Shown piece by piece: positions 6,909 to 7,049 of a DNA stretch of 7,049 nucleotides. How positions within the stretch are numbered: the stretch's first letter is position 1; the number at the start of each line of letters is the position of its first letter. The stretch is from Gemmobacter sp. (lineage in GTDB: Bacteria; Pseudomonadota; Alphaproteobacteria; Rhodobacterales; Rhodobacteraceae). A model generated the notes under the pieces. It did not search any database and had not been told where the DNA came from. It worked only from the letters and a program-made list of their open reading frames with translations. The translations under genes and the position numbers were made by a program. The DNA is taken from positions 1,487 to 8,535 of the forward strand of contig DOMY01000181.1 in the NCBI GenBank assembly GCA_003509785.1, read 5' to 3'.

Positions 6909-6920
6909 GCGTTCAGCGCG
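6901..6920. terminator. Shared hairpin holding both convergent stop codons
   Basis: CGCGCTGA (6901-6908) and TCAGCGCG (6913-6920) form a perfect 8-pair stem with the 4-base loop GCGT. The TGA of the CAP gene is in one arm and the TGA of the kinase gene in the other. No T-run follows on either side, so termination, if any, would be weak or factor-dependent. Confidence 0.45.
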
Positions 6921-7049
6921 CCAGCGACAGTTCGGCTTTCAGCCCGCCAAGATCCTCGCTTTCCCCCAATCGCAGCGCGCCGCCATGGCTGCGCGCAATA
7001 TCTGTGGCGATTGACAGACCCAGGCCTACGCCGCCCCCCTTGTTCGGGT
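6913..7049 (-). CDS. Sensor histidine kinase, C-terminal end only (EnvZ-like)
   Basis: The last 44 codons of a minus-strand gene enter from the right edge. They encode PNKGGGVGLGLSIATDIARS followed by HGGALRLGESEDLGGLKAEL and SLAR, then TGA at 6915-6913. GGGVGLGLSIA is the G2 box of the HATPase_c ATP-binding domain, followed by the usual HGG-x-L helix-strand segment and the final strand. The match to EnvZ-type alphaproteobacterial kinases is from memory, and the sensory part is outside the window, so the signal and partner regulator cannot be told. It converges with the CAP lipoprotein gene with a 4-base gap. Confidence 0.9.
   Translation of the reverse strand, partial: PNKGGGVGLGLSIATDIARSHGGALRLGESEDLGGLKAELSLAR

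Overview
The window looks like chromosomal DNA from an alphaproteobacterium of the Rhodobacterales (Rhodobacter/Paracoccus group). This rests on the gene order accC, aat, then an opposing NDUFA12-type complex I subunit, mlaD and DUF2155 set, and on remembered similarity of ClpX and of the C-terminal part of AccC. It is mostly core genome. No insertion sequence, phage gene, CRISPR array, tRNA or rRNA was seen.

Left part, plus strand: the biotin carboxylase gene accC, cut by the left edge, ends at 1293. A three-armed palindromic structure (1313-1372) follows, then aat, the leucyl/phenylalanyl-tRNA-protein transferase. The aat frame is interrupted by an in-frame TAG exactly where the catalytic glutamine is expected, and it stays open for 61 more conserved codons.

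Middle part, minus strand: a compact transcription unit reads leftward as ndufA12 (complex I accessory subunit), mlaD (MCE-domain lipid transport protein) and a secreted DUF2155 protein whose GTG start overlaps the mlaD stop. A mostly non-coding stretch of about 270 bases and a strong intrinsic terminator separate it from clpP-clpX. These encode the peptidase and the unfoldase of the ClpXP protease, and a GC-rich hairpin lies between them. Upstream of clpP is a YnjF-like CDP-alcohol phosphatidyltransferase, also on the minus strand.

Right part: a CAP-domain lipoprotein gene (plus strand) diverges from the phosphatidyltransferase. It converges with the 3' end of an EnvZ-like sensor histidine kinase (minus strand) that runs off the right edge. 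The stop codons of these two genes lie in opposite arms of one small hairpin.

The points most worth checking are the nonsense codon at the Aat catalytic position, the abrupt composition change inside accC (GC3 about 91% before about 780, about 72% after 960), which suggests a mosaic gene or a chimeric assembly, and the three-armed palindrome before aat. I found no clearly novel multi-gene system.
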